In this document: one piece after another, positions 8,510 to 16,047 of the stretch
Layout: every line of letters begins with the position of its first letter
How positions within the stretch are numbered: position 1 is the stretch's first letter
Source of the DNA: Bacteroidales bacterium
Lineage (GTDB): Bacteria; Bacteroidota; Bacteroidia; Bacteroidales; UBA932
DNA: 64,000 nt
Assembly: GCA_017617715.1 (NCBI GenBank)
Contig: JAFZVQ010000036.1
Location: 1 to 64,000 of the forward strand
Reading direction: 5' to 3'
The notes under the pieces: model-generated
What the model was told of the DNA's origin: nothing
The model's input: the letters and a program-made list of their open reading frames with translations, nothing else
Databases searched by the model: none
Translations under genes and position numbers: made by a program

Positions 8510-9523
8510 TTATTTTTCTATTTTCACGAGTTCGGTAGTGCTCTGGACCTTGCCCTTGCGGTCCTTAACCACGGTGCGGACCACGCCGACATCCTTGGCC
8601 ATCCACTGCTCGGTGGTGGTGACGGTCTTGATGAAGGCCATCTTGGTGGTGTTGGTGTACTCCAGGCACCAGCCGTCGAATGTGCCGGCGGGGGTGGTGA
8701 TCTTCTCGTGCCTGGTGAAACGGACGTCGCTGTAGTCGCTCACGGTGCCCATGCTCTCAATTTTCACGGTGCAGTCCTTCAGCCTGGCATCGATGACAGG
8801 GCTGTCCGGAATCACCGGGGCGTGGCCGGAGACTTTCAGGTCCTTGCCCACCTGCCCCATGGAGCTGGCGGCATCGGCATGGAACCAGCCGTCCGCCGCC
8901 CAGACGCAGCCCTCCACGGGACCGCTGAGTATAGGCACTATCATGTCGTAGGTGATCTCGGTCTTGCCGCCCTTGCGGGACCTGTCTTTGATCACATACT
9001 GGAACGAGTTGGTCGACTTGCCTTCGCCGTCGGTCTGCTCATAGGAGAGCGTGGTGCCGACATCGTTGCAGAACCATGTACTGTGGAGGCCAGGTTTGAA
9101 CTCCTCCACTTCATCCGGCTCATCTTTCAGGGCTGGATTCTTGGCACGGCAGTCGTCGCAGTAGCGGCCGGTGTTGCCGGTGGCTCCGCAGGCGGGGCAG
9201 TTCCACGTGCCTTCAGCGGCAGGCTGCTGCCTGGCGGCCTGCTGCTCCTTTGCCGGAGCATCCTTGACGGCGCCCCTGTCCACTTCCACTTCGACTCCAC
9301 TATCCTTGGCCGCATTCTCGACGGCCTTTTCGGCCGCTTTTTCGACCGCCTGGTCGACCGCTTTGTCCACGGCCTTGTTGACTGCGTTGTCCACAGCCCT
9401 TCCGACGGCGCGTTCAGTGCTTCTGCGGGCTTCACGGCCTATACGGCCCAGGATCCCGCCCTGTGCCCCAGCGCTCGCGCCAGCGAGACAAAGGACCAGG
9501 AGTACAAGAGTAAGACGTTTCAT
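8510..9523 (-). CDS. Secreted protein with zinc ribbon and DUF3108-like domain
   Basis: 337 residues. A signal peptide (cleavage after about AGASAGA) has no lipobox. Residues about 36-72 are a short-period helical repeat of AVDKAV/AVEKAA units, probably coiled coil. A zinc ribbon follows: CPACG (Cys 109, 112) and CDDC (Cys 122, 125). From about 140 to the end is a beta-rich domain resembling DUF3108/TapB-like secreted proteins (STWFCNDVGTTLSYEQ ... THEKITTPAGTFDGWCLEY type pattern). A zinc ribbon in an exported protein is unusual. It is first in a two-gene operon with the lipoprotein at 7492. Function unknown; the DUF3108 assignment is by pattern only. Confidence 0.75.
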   Translation of the reverse strand: MKRLTLVLLVLCLAGASAGAQGGILGRIGREARRSTERAVGRAVDNAVNKAVDKAVDQAVEKAAEKAVENAAKDSGVEVEVDRGAVKDAPAKEQQAARQQPAAEGTWNCPACGATGNTGRYCDDCRAKNPALKDEPDEVEEFKPGLHSTWFCNDVGTTLSYEQTDGEGKSTNSFQYVIKDRSRKGGKTEITYDMIVPILSGPVEGCVWAADGWFHADAASSMGQVGKDLKVSGHAPVIPDSPVIDARLKDCTVKIESMGTVSDYSDVRFTRHEKITTPAGTFDGWCLEYTNTTKMAFIKTVTTTEQWMAKDVGVVRTVVKDRKGKVQSTTELVKIEK

Positions 9524-9551
9524 ATCGCTATTGTTAAAGTGTTACTATCCA

Positions 9552-9583
9552 CAAATCTATAAAAAAAGAAGCGTATCTCAAAA
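9552..9583 (-). promoter_or_regulatory. Bacteroidetes-type promoter for 9523/8502 operon
   Basis: On the minus strand: TTTTG (9583-9579), a 19-base spacer and TAGATTTG (9559-9552), 28 bases before the ATG at 9523. Confidence 0.6.
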
Positions 9584-11713
9584 CTACTCGCGCACAAGCA
9601 CGAAATGTGAATAGAGATGGCGCTCGCCGGCGTGGTCGTAGCGCTTGTTGTCAGTGGGATAATTGACCACATGGGTACCGGGGTCACCCTGTCCTTCGAC
9701 ACAGAGGGTGGAAGAGCCCCCGCCATCCATATTGAGGGCGTAGCGCGGATTGAAGTTCACCTTCAGGAAACGGGCGAGCTCACGGCAGGTCATACCTTCG
9801 CTCACCCCGGCCCTGCGGCCGTCCACAACCACCATCAGCAGATGGTTGTCGGCCGTCACGGCAACCGCGGTGCGGGGATGGCGCACGCCCTGGTGGCGGC
9901 GGCTGTCCTCATAGTTGAACTCCTTGAGCGCGTCGGAGCTGTAGTAGCCGGCGAAACTCTCGCCCACGGCCACGTAGTCGTCGATCAGCATAGGCGAACT
10001 GGTGAAGATATTGGGAGCAGTGCTGGCAGAATAGAACTTCCGTATCCCGGCGAGGTCCTTACCCTTGCCGTCGTAGCTTATGCTCACGCTGTGGCCGTCG
10101 GTGCAGATCGCGCCCTCGCTCTTCCACTGAGGCACGCCGGAATTCATGACGGCGCCATTGGGCACCGCAGAAATGAGCTTGCCGTCAACTTTCAGCACCA
10201 CGGAGGCCGGCTCGTAGCATGCGTTCATGGCCACAACGGCCCCTGTCTCCCTCATCACGCGGGACGTAGGCTTGGCCTCCTGCGTGTAGTTGAACTTCAG
10301 GGCGCAGCCGGGCACCGACATGTCCCAGTCCACCACATACACGTGCTGGGCGCTGCCGGACACCGGGTCCGCTCCATGGAACTCTTTGTACTCCACCCCG
10401 GGAGCCAAACCCTTCGACACCCATTCCGCCTTGTCCTGACGCGTGACGAAACGGCTCACGCGCGCCGTCAGGTAAGCCTTCGCGTCAGTCCACCGGTAGT
10501 AGGGGCCGCTGACCGGCTCCAACTTCCCGAGACGGGCCTCCTCTCCGTTGAGGAGCACCTTCACCAGGATGTCGCCCTTCTTCTTCGGAGCGTAGAACAC
10601 CATCTGGATGTTGGTGGACATGGGCGAACGGAAAGACTGGAAATAATACACCAGGTCGTCGGCGGAGGCCGGAGCCTGGTCGAAATCGTCTATATCCATT
10701 ATCATCAGCAGGGCCATGAGCACGTGGTCGTGGCCGAAGCGCAGGTCGGCGCCACGGGTGCCGGCGGCAAGCGCCGCGTCCGCCTTGGCCATCATGTCGT
10801 CCACTATGGAACTGCAGGGCGTACGATAAGGAAGATATTCGCGGAAGCGTTCGTAATTATCAATTTCCCAGAGAGTTGCGTATTCCTGCGGGGTCACGAG
10901 GCCGCTCAGGTCCACCTTTTCTTCCTCCGGAAGGCTGTTCATGCCCGAAATGAACATATAGATATTGAAGAAGGCGTCATGGGGATTCATGCTGCCAAGG
11001 CAGGTGTCGGTGTCCTTGAACACACGGCCGAGTATGTCCCTGTAGCCGGGCAGGCGGCGGAAGAAGAAATCTTCCGAGCTCTCGGGATACGGGAACACGT
11101 TCGCCGGCCCCTGATACTTGAAGGGATTGCGCACCTGGTTAGGGCGCGTGGCCTGGATGTCAAGCTTGCCCTGGTGCTCATATACACTCGCTTTCGGTGC
11201 CAGGCGCGAGACGGCGGCGCAGAAGGACGACATGCTGAGGATGGAGCGCACGGAAGCTGAAGCGCACGCATCCACCACGCTCCCCTTCCCGAATGCGGCG
11301 GGGTAATCTTTCACCATGATGTCCGCAATCCGCTGCTGCTGCTCCCAACCGAGGGGCGTGAGGTCGCCCACCTTGTTGCAGACATTGTCCCAGAAAGGCT
11401 GGAGGGTGTTCAGCAGGGACTCTCCGTATGGTGTCAGGTTGTCCTGCCTGCGTCCTTCGGCAAGCAGGTTCAGGAACACGGTGTAGGCGGACTCGGTGTA
11501 GGCATACCGGGACCCGTGGCGCCCGTAGTGGCTGATGTACACGGCCTCATAGCCCTTCGGCCCCGGAGTCGACACCTTGGGAGAAAAGTCATAAAGACAG
11601 TCGAGGCCGGAAGACTTGTTCCAGTCGGACAGCACTTCCTCGCGCACTCCAGTCCGCTGCGCGGCAGCCGCCACGCTCCATAATGCCAGACAAATCAGGA
11701 GAACTCTTTTCAT
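9584..11713 (-). CDS. Histidine acid phosphatase fused to phosphodiester glycosidase (NAGPA)
   Basis: 709 residues from the ATG at 11713; an upstream in-frame TTG at 11722 is less likely. Signal peptide ends near AAAAAQ. N-terminal half: clade-2 histidine phosphatase with ISHYGRHGSR (catalytic His 66) and proton-donor motif FGHD (327-329), then PVSGPYYRW (about 400-408), shared with the other two phosphatases here. C-terminal half (about 435-709): NAGPA/DUF2233 family with GVRHPRTAVAV (609-619), VVDGR (629-633) and NMDGGGSST (661-669), all apparently intact. NAGPA enzymes cleave sugar-1-phosphodiesters; the phosphatase would then remove the exposed phosphate. I know of no described fusion of these two families. 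It lies 62 bases downstream of the GH20 gene with its own promoter. Substrate unknown. Confidence 0.88.
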   Translation of the reverse strand: MKRVLLICLALWSVAAAAQRTGVREEVLSDWNKSSGLDCLYDFSPKVSTPGPKGYEAVYISHYGRHGSRYAYTESAYTVFLNLLAEGRRQDNLTPYGESLLNTLQPFWDNVCNKVGDLTPLGWEQQQRIADIMVKDYPAAFGKGSVVDACASASVRSILSMSSFCAAVSRLAPKASVYEHQGKLDIQATRPNQVRNPFKYQGPANVFPYPESSEDFFFRRLPGYRDILGRVFKDTDTCLGSMNPHDAFFNIYMFISGMNSLPEEEKVDLSGLVTPQEYATLWEIDNYERFREYLPYRTPCSSIVDDMMAKADAALAAGTRGADLRFGHDHVLMALLMIMDIDDFDQAPASADDLVYYFQSFRSPMSTNIQMVFYAPKKKGDILVKVLLNGEEARLGKLEPVSGPYYRWTDAKAYLTARVSRFVTRQDKAEWVSKGLAPGVEYKEFHGADPVSGSAQHVYVVDWDMSVPGCALKFNYTQEAKPTSRVMRETGAVVAMNACYEPASVVLKVDGKLISAVPNGAVMNSGVPQWKSEGAICTDGHSVSISYDGKGKDLAGIRKFYSASTAPNIFTSSPMLIDDYVAVGESFAGYYSSDALKEFNYEDSRRHQGVRHPRTAVAVTADNHLLMVVVDGRRAGVSEGMTCRELARFLKVNFNPRYALNMDGGGSSTLCVEGQGDPGTHVVNYPTDNKRYDHAGERHLYSHFVLVRE

Positions 11714-11738
11714 GGGATTCAATAATTACGTATCATCA

Positions 11739-11769
11739 CAAATATAAATCATTTACACCGTATTCGCAA
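11739..11769 (-). promoter_or_regulatory. Bacteroidetes-type promoter for the phosphatase-glycosidase fusion
   Basis: TTG (11769-11767), 20 bases, TATATTTG (11746-11739) on the minus strand, about 25 bases before the ATG at 11713. It supports that ATG, because the alternative TTG start at 11722 would leave almost no leader. Confidence 0.6.
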
Positions 11770-11775
11770 CAAGTG

Positions 11776-14700
11776 CTAAAAATCCACCGTGCTCCGGTAA
11801 TTATATCCAAGGGCGTCGTAGATACCGAAATGCTTGGTCACCACGGACTCCTTGAGGCGCTCGTAGTCCTTGCCGGACTGGGGAGTCCATGCCACTTCGC
11901 TGATGGCGCCAAGGCGCGGCAGGAGCATGGACTCCAGCTCGCCCAGCGACGAAATGCTTTCAGTCCACATACAGGCCTCCGTGCCCAGGAAGCGCTCTTC
12001 CTGTTCTGCGGTCAGACCGGTGCCGCCATTGAGGGTGAGGGTGTAGCATTCGTTCATCAGCACGTTGCTGCCGGCATCCCCGGACGGATTCTGGCCGTAG
12101 GACAGATAATGGGAATAACTGGGAGCCACCATGCCGTAGAGTCCGTCCTTCACGGCATTCAGGCCGTGGCCGGCCTGCGTCCACGACTCCACGCAGAGGC
12201 CGGGCAGATCGGCCGCATTGAAATCGGAATGATTCCTGATGTCGGTCCAGATTTCCTGCCATCCTATCATCTTCTTGCCGTATTTGGCGGCGAGGTTGCA
12301 CAGGTACTTGGTGAAGTAGTACTGCAGGCGCATCTTCTTGGTGACACTGCCGTCGGTCTGCAGGCCGAGGCTGCCGATCAGAGCGTTGCAGTCTTCGCAG
12401 CCGTCCCAGCTCGTGGTGTAGCTGGAGCCCGCACGCGTCTCGTCGCCGCCGAAGTGGATGTATTCCGAATCCGGGAACATCAGGGCGAGCTGATGCACTA
12501 TGTTGTCGAGCACGGCCGCCGTTTCGCCCGTGGTGGCTTTGGCCACACAGAGCAGGTCCCTGTTGATGCCGTGGGCCGTCCACACGCCGAAATCGCCGAA
12601 GCTGCCGTGCGTGGTGCAGGCCAGCTCATGGTGCGCGTTGAGAATGGCGGCGGCGTGGCCGGGGATGTCGACCTCAGGCACCACGACGATGCAGCGCTCG
12701 TGGGCGTATTCCACTATTTCAGCGATCTGGGCCTTGGTGTAGAAGCCGTTGTCGCGGTTCCAGCCAGGGTACGCTATGGGGTTCTGGTTGCGGTAGGCGC
12801 CAAGACGGGTGAGGGCCTCGTCGCCTTCTATCTCCACCCGCCAGCCCTGGTCGTCGGTGAGGTGCCAGTGGAAGCGGTTGAGCTTGTAGATGGCCATTAT
12901 GTCCAGATACTCCTTGATTTCATCCACCGGGAAGAAGTGGCGGGACACGTCCAGGTGCAGGCCGCGCCAGGCGAAGCGGGGCGCGTCTTCGATGGAAAGG
13001 CACGGGACGGTCCAGTCGGAACTGACGGCTGAAGAGCCGTACACGGCGGCGGGCATGAGCTGCCGGAGCGTCTGCCAGGCGTAGAAGATGCCCGTCCGGC
13101 CCGAAGCCTTGACGACAATTTTGTCCGGCAACACATCGAGCTTGTAGGCTTCTGCGCCCAATGAACTGTCTTTCAAGATGTTGATACCGCCGGCCGCGCC
13201 GCTGCCCGAGGTGCTTGCCACGGCAGTGCCCAGCCTGGAGGCAATCAGGTCGGCGACATCGGCGCCGGTGCCGCCAAAGGCGCTGTCGAAATACACCGCG
13301 GCGCCCTGCACGCTGAAGCTGCCGCTGCCCGGGGTCATGCTGGCGGGATAAGGAATCAGGTGGTAAGGATAGGCGGGCTCAGGATCCGTATTACCGGAGC
13401 CGCCGGCGCCTATGATGGTCGGAAAATCGGTGCTGAAGTCCCAGATGCTCTCCGACCAGTTGCGGGCGGACTCCTGCGCATGTGAGGAGACCGTGCCGCT
13501 CTCCGAGGCCGCTTTGGCGTAGCAGTCGCTCACGGTGCCGCTGCTGGAGCCGCACACCGGCACGTCGGCATTCCAGGAGATGCATTTGGACACGGTGGCG
13601 CCGGAGTTGACCATGCCCACCAGGCCGCCTGCCTTGCCGGTAGCGGAGGAAGCGGAGGGCGCACCGGAAGCGTAACAGCCCCGGACGGTGCCCGACAGCC
13701 TGCCGACCAGGCCGCCCACGTTGTCGGTGCCCGATACGCCGGCCCGGGAATAAGAGTCGCTCAGTGTGGCGGCAGCGTCCTGGATGCCGGTGATACCGCC
13801 CACGTCGTAGCTGGTGGAAGAGACGCTGACGTCGGATTCCACGCCGCAGCTGGAAATCGTGCCCGCCTGGTGCCAGCCGGCGATGCCGCCCACCCTCCTG
13901 TATGAACCGGACACGGTGGTGTTGTCCACGAAGCACAACGTGCATTCAGGGGCCTGCGACGACGCACCGAGGCTGCCGAACATGCCGCCGGAAATGTCTT
14001 TCCCGCGGACGGCGCAAGCGGAAATGCGGCAGCGCTCGAACGTCGAGGTGAAGCGCACGTAACCGACAAGCCCGCCCACGTAATTATTGGTGGAGGTGAC
14101 GTCGCTGCCGGACACGGTGACGTCCTTGACCATGGTGCCTGCCTTACGGATGTTGCCGGCCAGGATGCCTCCCACGCCGCTGAAGCTGGAGGAGCCGGTA
14201 TGGCAGCCGGATATGCAGACACCCTCGACGCTTGCAGTCTCGCTGCCGCTGTTGCCCAGGTCACCGGCAAGGATGCCGACGGCGCCGGTGGTGGCGGTGA
14301 CGCTGGCCCCGGCTATGGTGAGGTCCTTCACCTGCCCGTTCAGGGTGGAGAAAAGTCCGGCTGGGTCCGAAGCGCCAGTGACCGTGAAGTTGCTGAGAGT
14401 CTTGCCGCCTCCGTCCAGGCTGACATATGCAGTCTTGGCGTCCACAGGCGTCCATGCGGCGCCCTCCATGTCCACGTCGTCCACCAGCTTGAAGTACTTC
14501 TTCTCCCCTGCCGCCAGGAGCCCGGGCATGGCCTGCATCTGGTATTTGTCGGCGATGAGGTAGGGGGCGGCCTCGCTGCCGTTGTCCGAGGCGCCGGCGA
14601 AGCGGTCAGTGTCAGCGCAGTTGATCCTTATGGTGTTGAGTTTGCCGGCAGAGAACGACTGCGCCGGAAGTTCAAGGTAGCGGGAATACACGTCATGGGA

Positions 14701-15393
14701 TGTGCCGGGAGCGCGGAACTTCACAAGCAGGGCGGTGCCGGCCGGGATGGAATGGGTGCCGGCGGGAAGGTAGGCGAACAGGTCCAGGATGGAGTCGGCG
14801 CCTTCGTCCGCCGTGGCGGAAAGGTTGATCCTTAGCGACTTGCCGCTATTGTGGAAAATGGGCTCGCTGGCCAGTATGTCCACGGAAGCTATTGCCGCGA
14901 CTGCTTCGGTCGAGGGCAGTTTCGCCTGGACTCGCAGCACGCTGGAAATATCGGTGAACGTGACTGATGCGTAGCTGGATATGTTTTCCGCAGATGCGAT
15001 ATATTTCAGGTCGCCGGCGTCGCCGTCTTTCGGCTGGGTCTGCTCCGCGTAGTTGACGGAGGCGTTCAGCACCGCCACGTCGTAGGATGACGCTATGATC
15101 TGCGGGCCGCTGAATTTGCCTGTCTTCTGGCCTATGCTGGACGCCTCCAGCGAGAAATCGCTGAACTGGGTGTGGTCTTCGTGGTCGTAGACGCGGAGCA
15201 TGTCCCCTTCGGCCCAGGTGAGACTCATCAAGGGCTTGCCGTCCTTCTCCCCGGGAGTGAAGGTCACTTTCGTGAGGGCATCGGACAGAACTGCATTTAT
15301 ACAGACAGTAGCTGACGGCCCGGTCTCAGTGCCGGGCTTGGTGCAGGACAAAACTGCAAGCGTTGCGAGCAACAGGATTCTCGTGTTTTTCAT
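11776..15393 (-). CDS. GH20 beta-hexosaminidase fused to fimbrillin-like/GLUG adhesin
   Basis: 1205 residues from the ATG at 15393; the frame extends only to a TTG at 15402 inside the promoter. Lipobox LSC (Cys about 17). About 25-265: fimbrillin-like domain very similar to that of the lipoprotein at 35445. About 275-650: GLUG repeats (GGLVGxxxGTVxxCYAxG). Then WSESIWDFSTDFPTI, which corresponds to the C-terminal end of the free GLUG lipoproteins, and a short linker. About 675-800: GH20b domain. About 805-1150: catalytic barrel with RGLHLDVSRHFFP, HWHLTDDQGWR, VVPEVDIPGHA and the catalytic Asp-Glu pair in HFGGDETRAG (about 984-985). It should release beta-linked GlcNAc or GalNAc from non-reducing ends at the cell surface. 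Confidence 0.93.
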   Translation of the reverse strand: MKNTRILLLATLAVLSCTKPGTETGPSATVCINAVLSDALTKVTFTPGEKDGKPLMSLTWAEGDMLRVYDHEDHTQFSDFSLEASSIGQKTGKFSGPQIIASSYDVAVLNASVNYAEQTQPKDGDAGDLKYIASAENISSYASVTFTDISSVLRVQAKLPSTEAVAAIASVDILASEPIFHNSGKSLRINLSATADEGADSILDLFAYLPAGTHSIPAGTALLVKFRAPGTSHDVYSRYLELPAQSFSAGKLNTIRINCADTDRFAGASDNGSEAAPYLIADKYQMQAMPGLLAAGEKKYFKLVDDVDMEGAAWTPVDAKTAYVSLDGGGKTLSNFTVTGASDPAGLFSTLNGQVKDLTIAGASVTATTGAVGILAGDLGNSGSETASVEGVCISGCHTGSSSFSGVGGILAGNIRKAGTMVKDVTVSGSDVTSTNNYVGGLVGYVRFTSTFERCRISACAVRGKDISGGMFGSLGASSQAPECTLCFVDNTTVSGSYRRVGGIAGWHQAGTISSCGVESDVSVSSTSYDVGGITGIQDAAATLSDSYSRAGVSGTDNVGGLVGRLSGTVRGCYASGAPSASSATGKAGGLVGMVNSGATVSKCISWNADVPVCGSSSGTVSDCYAKAASESGTVSSHAQESARNWSESIWDFSTDFPTIIGAGGSGNTDPEPAYPYHLIPYPASMTPGSGSFSVQGAAVYFDSAFGGTGADVADLIASRLGTAVASTSGSGAAGGINILKDSSLGAEAYKLDVLPDKIVVKASGRTGIFYAWQTLRQLMPAAVYGSSAVSSDWTVPCLSIEDAPRFAWRGLHLDVSRHFFPVDEIKEYLDIMAIYKLNRFHWHLTDDQGWRVEIEGDEALTRLGAYRNQNPIAYPGWNRDNGFYTKAQIAEIVEYAHERCIVVVPEVDIPGHAAAILNAHHELACTTHGSFGDFGVWTAHGINRDLLCVAKATTGETAAVLDNIVHQLALMFPDSEYIHFGGDETRAGSSYTTSWDGCEDCNALIGSLGLQTDGSVTKKMRLQYYFTKYLCNLAAKYGKKMIGWQEIWTDIRNHSDFNAADLPGLCVESWTQAGHGLNAVKDGLYGMVAPSYSHYLSYGQNPSGDAGSNVLMNECYTLTLNGGTGLTAEQEERFLGTEACMWTESISSLGELESMLLPRLGAISEVAWTPQSGKDYERLKESVVTKHFGIYDALGYNYRSTVDF

Positions 15394-15399
15394 ATAATG

Positions 15400-15430
15400 C
15401 AAATATACTGAATCCGGCCCTGTTTTGCAA
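15400..15430 (-). promoter_or_regulatory. Bacteroidetes-type promoter abutting the GH20 start codon
   Basis: TTG (15430-15428), 20 bases, TATATTTG (15407-15400). The -7 element ends only 6 bases before the ATG at 15393, so transcription would begin at or next to the start codon (a leaderless or nearly leaderless mRNA). Confidence 0.6.
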
Positions 15431-15477
15431 GACTGCGTCCTTCGACAGCGATTTCGGGTCAGAGATAATCACTGAAA

Positions 15478-15850
15478 GGGTCTTCCAGGAATGTCATTGC
15501 CATATTCGAAGGGGGAAGACCCCGGAAAAAGTAGACCTTCCCCAAAGGCATCTCCGACCTTTCCCGATGGGCTCCCGGCACTTAGCCGGAGGAGAGGTTG
15601 CTACCGCAAATCTGTGGCCGCCCATGGCCACATGAATGGGAGGGGCCCACAAGCGTCAGAGAGTCTGAGAGGAACGCCTCTCAGTCCCCTGGGGGTGCAG
15701 GGGGATCGTAGTTTCGCTCTGCAAAGCAGAGGGACGAGCGAAGCGAAGGATTTGCGGAGCAACCTCTCCTCCGGCGGAACAAGAGAGGCCGATTTGTTCC
15801 CAAAAACGAAAAAATAGCGGAATCGGGAACAAGGAAGGCCCTTTTGTTCC
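15478..15850. other. Structured non-coding region with nested inverted repeats
   Basis: Part of the 654-base gap between the GH20 and GLUG genes; no convincing ORF. Inverted repeats: 15478-15486 with 15514-15522 (9 bp); a long pair 15585-15612 with 15749-15775 (28 and 27 bases, a single-base gap). Inside that pair are hairpins at 15614-15631, 15665-15684 (CTGAGAGG/CCTCTCAG, loop of 4) and 15717-15731 (CTCTGC/GCAGAG). A TTGTTCCC/GGGAACAA pair lies at about 15793-15831. The long arms could fold the whole interior into a branched RNA or DNA structure. Identity unknown. Confidence 0.5.
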
Positions 15851-15854
15851 CGGG

Positions 15855-15967
15855 AGATTCTTCGCTGCGGTTCAGATTCTTCGCTGCGCTCAGAATGACA
15901 AGGGGAGGGGGGAGGCGCTCAGGATGACAGGGGGGAAGAGATTCTTCGCTACGCTCAGGATGACAGG
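15855..15967. repeat. Cluster of CATTCTGAGCG-type dispersed repeats
   Basis: Two and a half units on the complementary strand: agattcttcgctgcg.. and ..cgctcagaatgaca at 15855-15900, a partial unit at 15914-15930 and another full one at 15939-15967. They are the same family as 224-251 and 35316-35444, and lie just downstream of the terminator of the gene at 16048. Confidence 0.65.
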
Positions 15968-15991
15968 GGTGGGGAGGAGAGGGGAACGACG

Positions 15992-16025
15992 AAAAAGGCG
16001 CCGGACCTTTGCAGGGGCGGCGCCT
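15992..16025 (-). terminator. Intrinsic terminator of the GLUG lipoprotein gene
   Basis: On the minus strand an 8-bp GC stem (AGGCGCCG ... CGGCGCCT, 16025-16018 with 16003-15996) is followed by TTTTTC, 23 bases after the stop codon at 16048. Confidence 0.7.
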
Positions 16026-16047
16026 ATGATGTAAGGAGAGGGAAAAA

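Noticed and set aside
11714..11722. TTG start for the phosphatase-glycosidase fusion (and a TTG start at 15402 for the GH20 gene)
   Set aside because: Promoter elements lie so close upstream that the ATGs at 11713 and 15393 are the better starts, and both give normal signal peptides.
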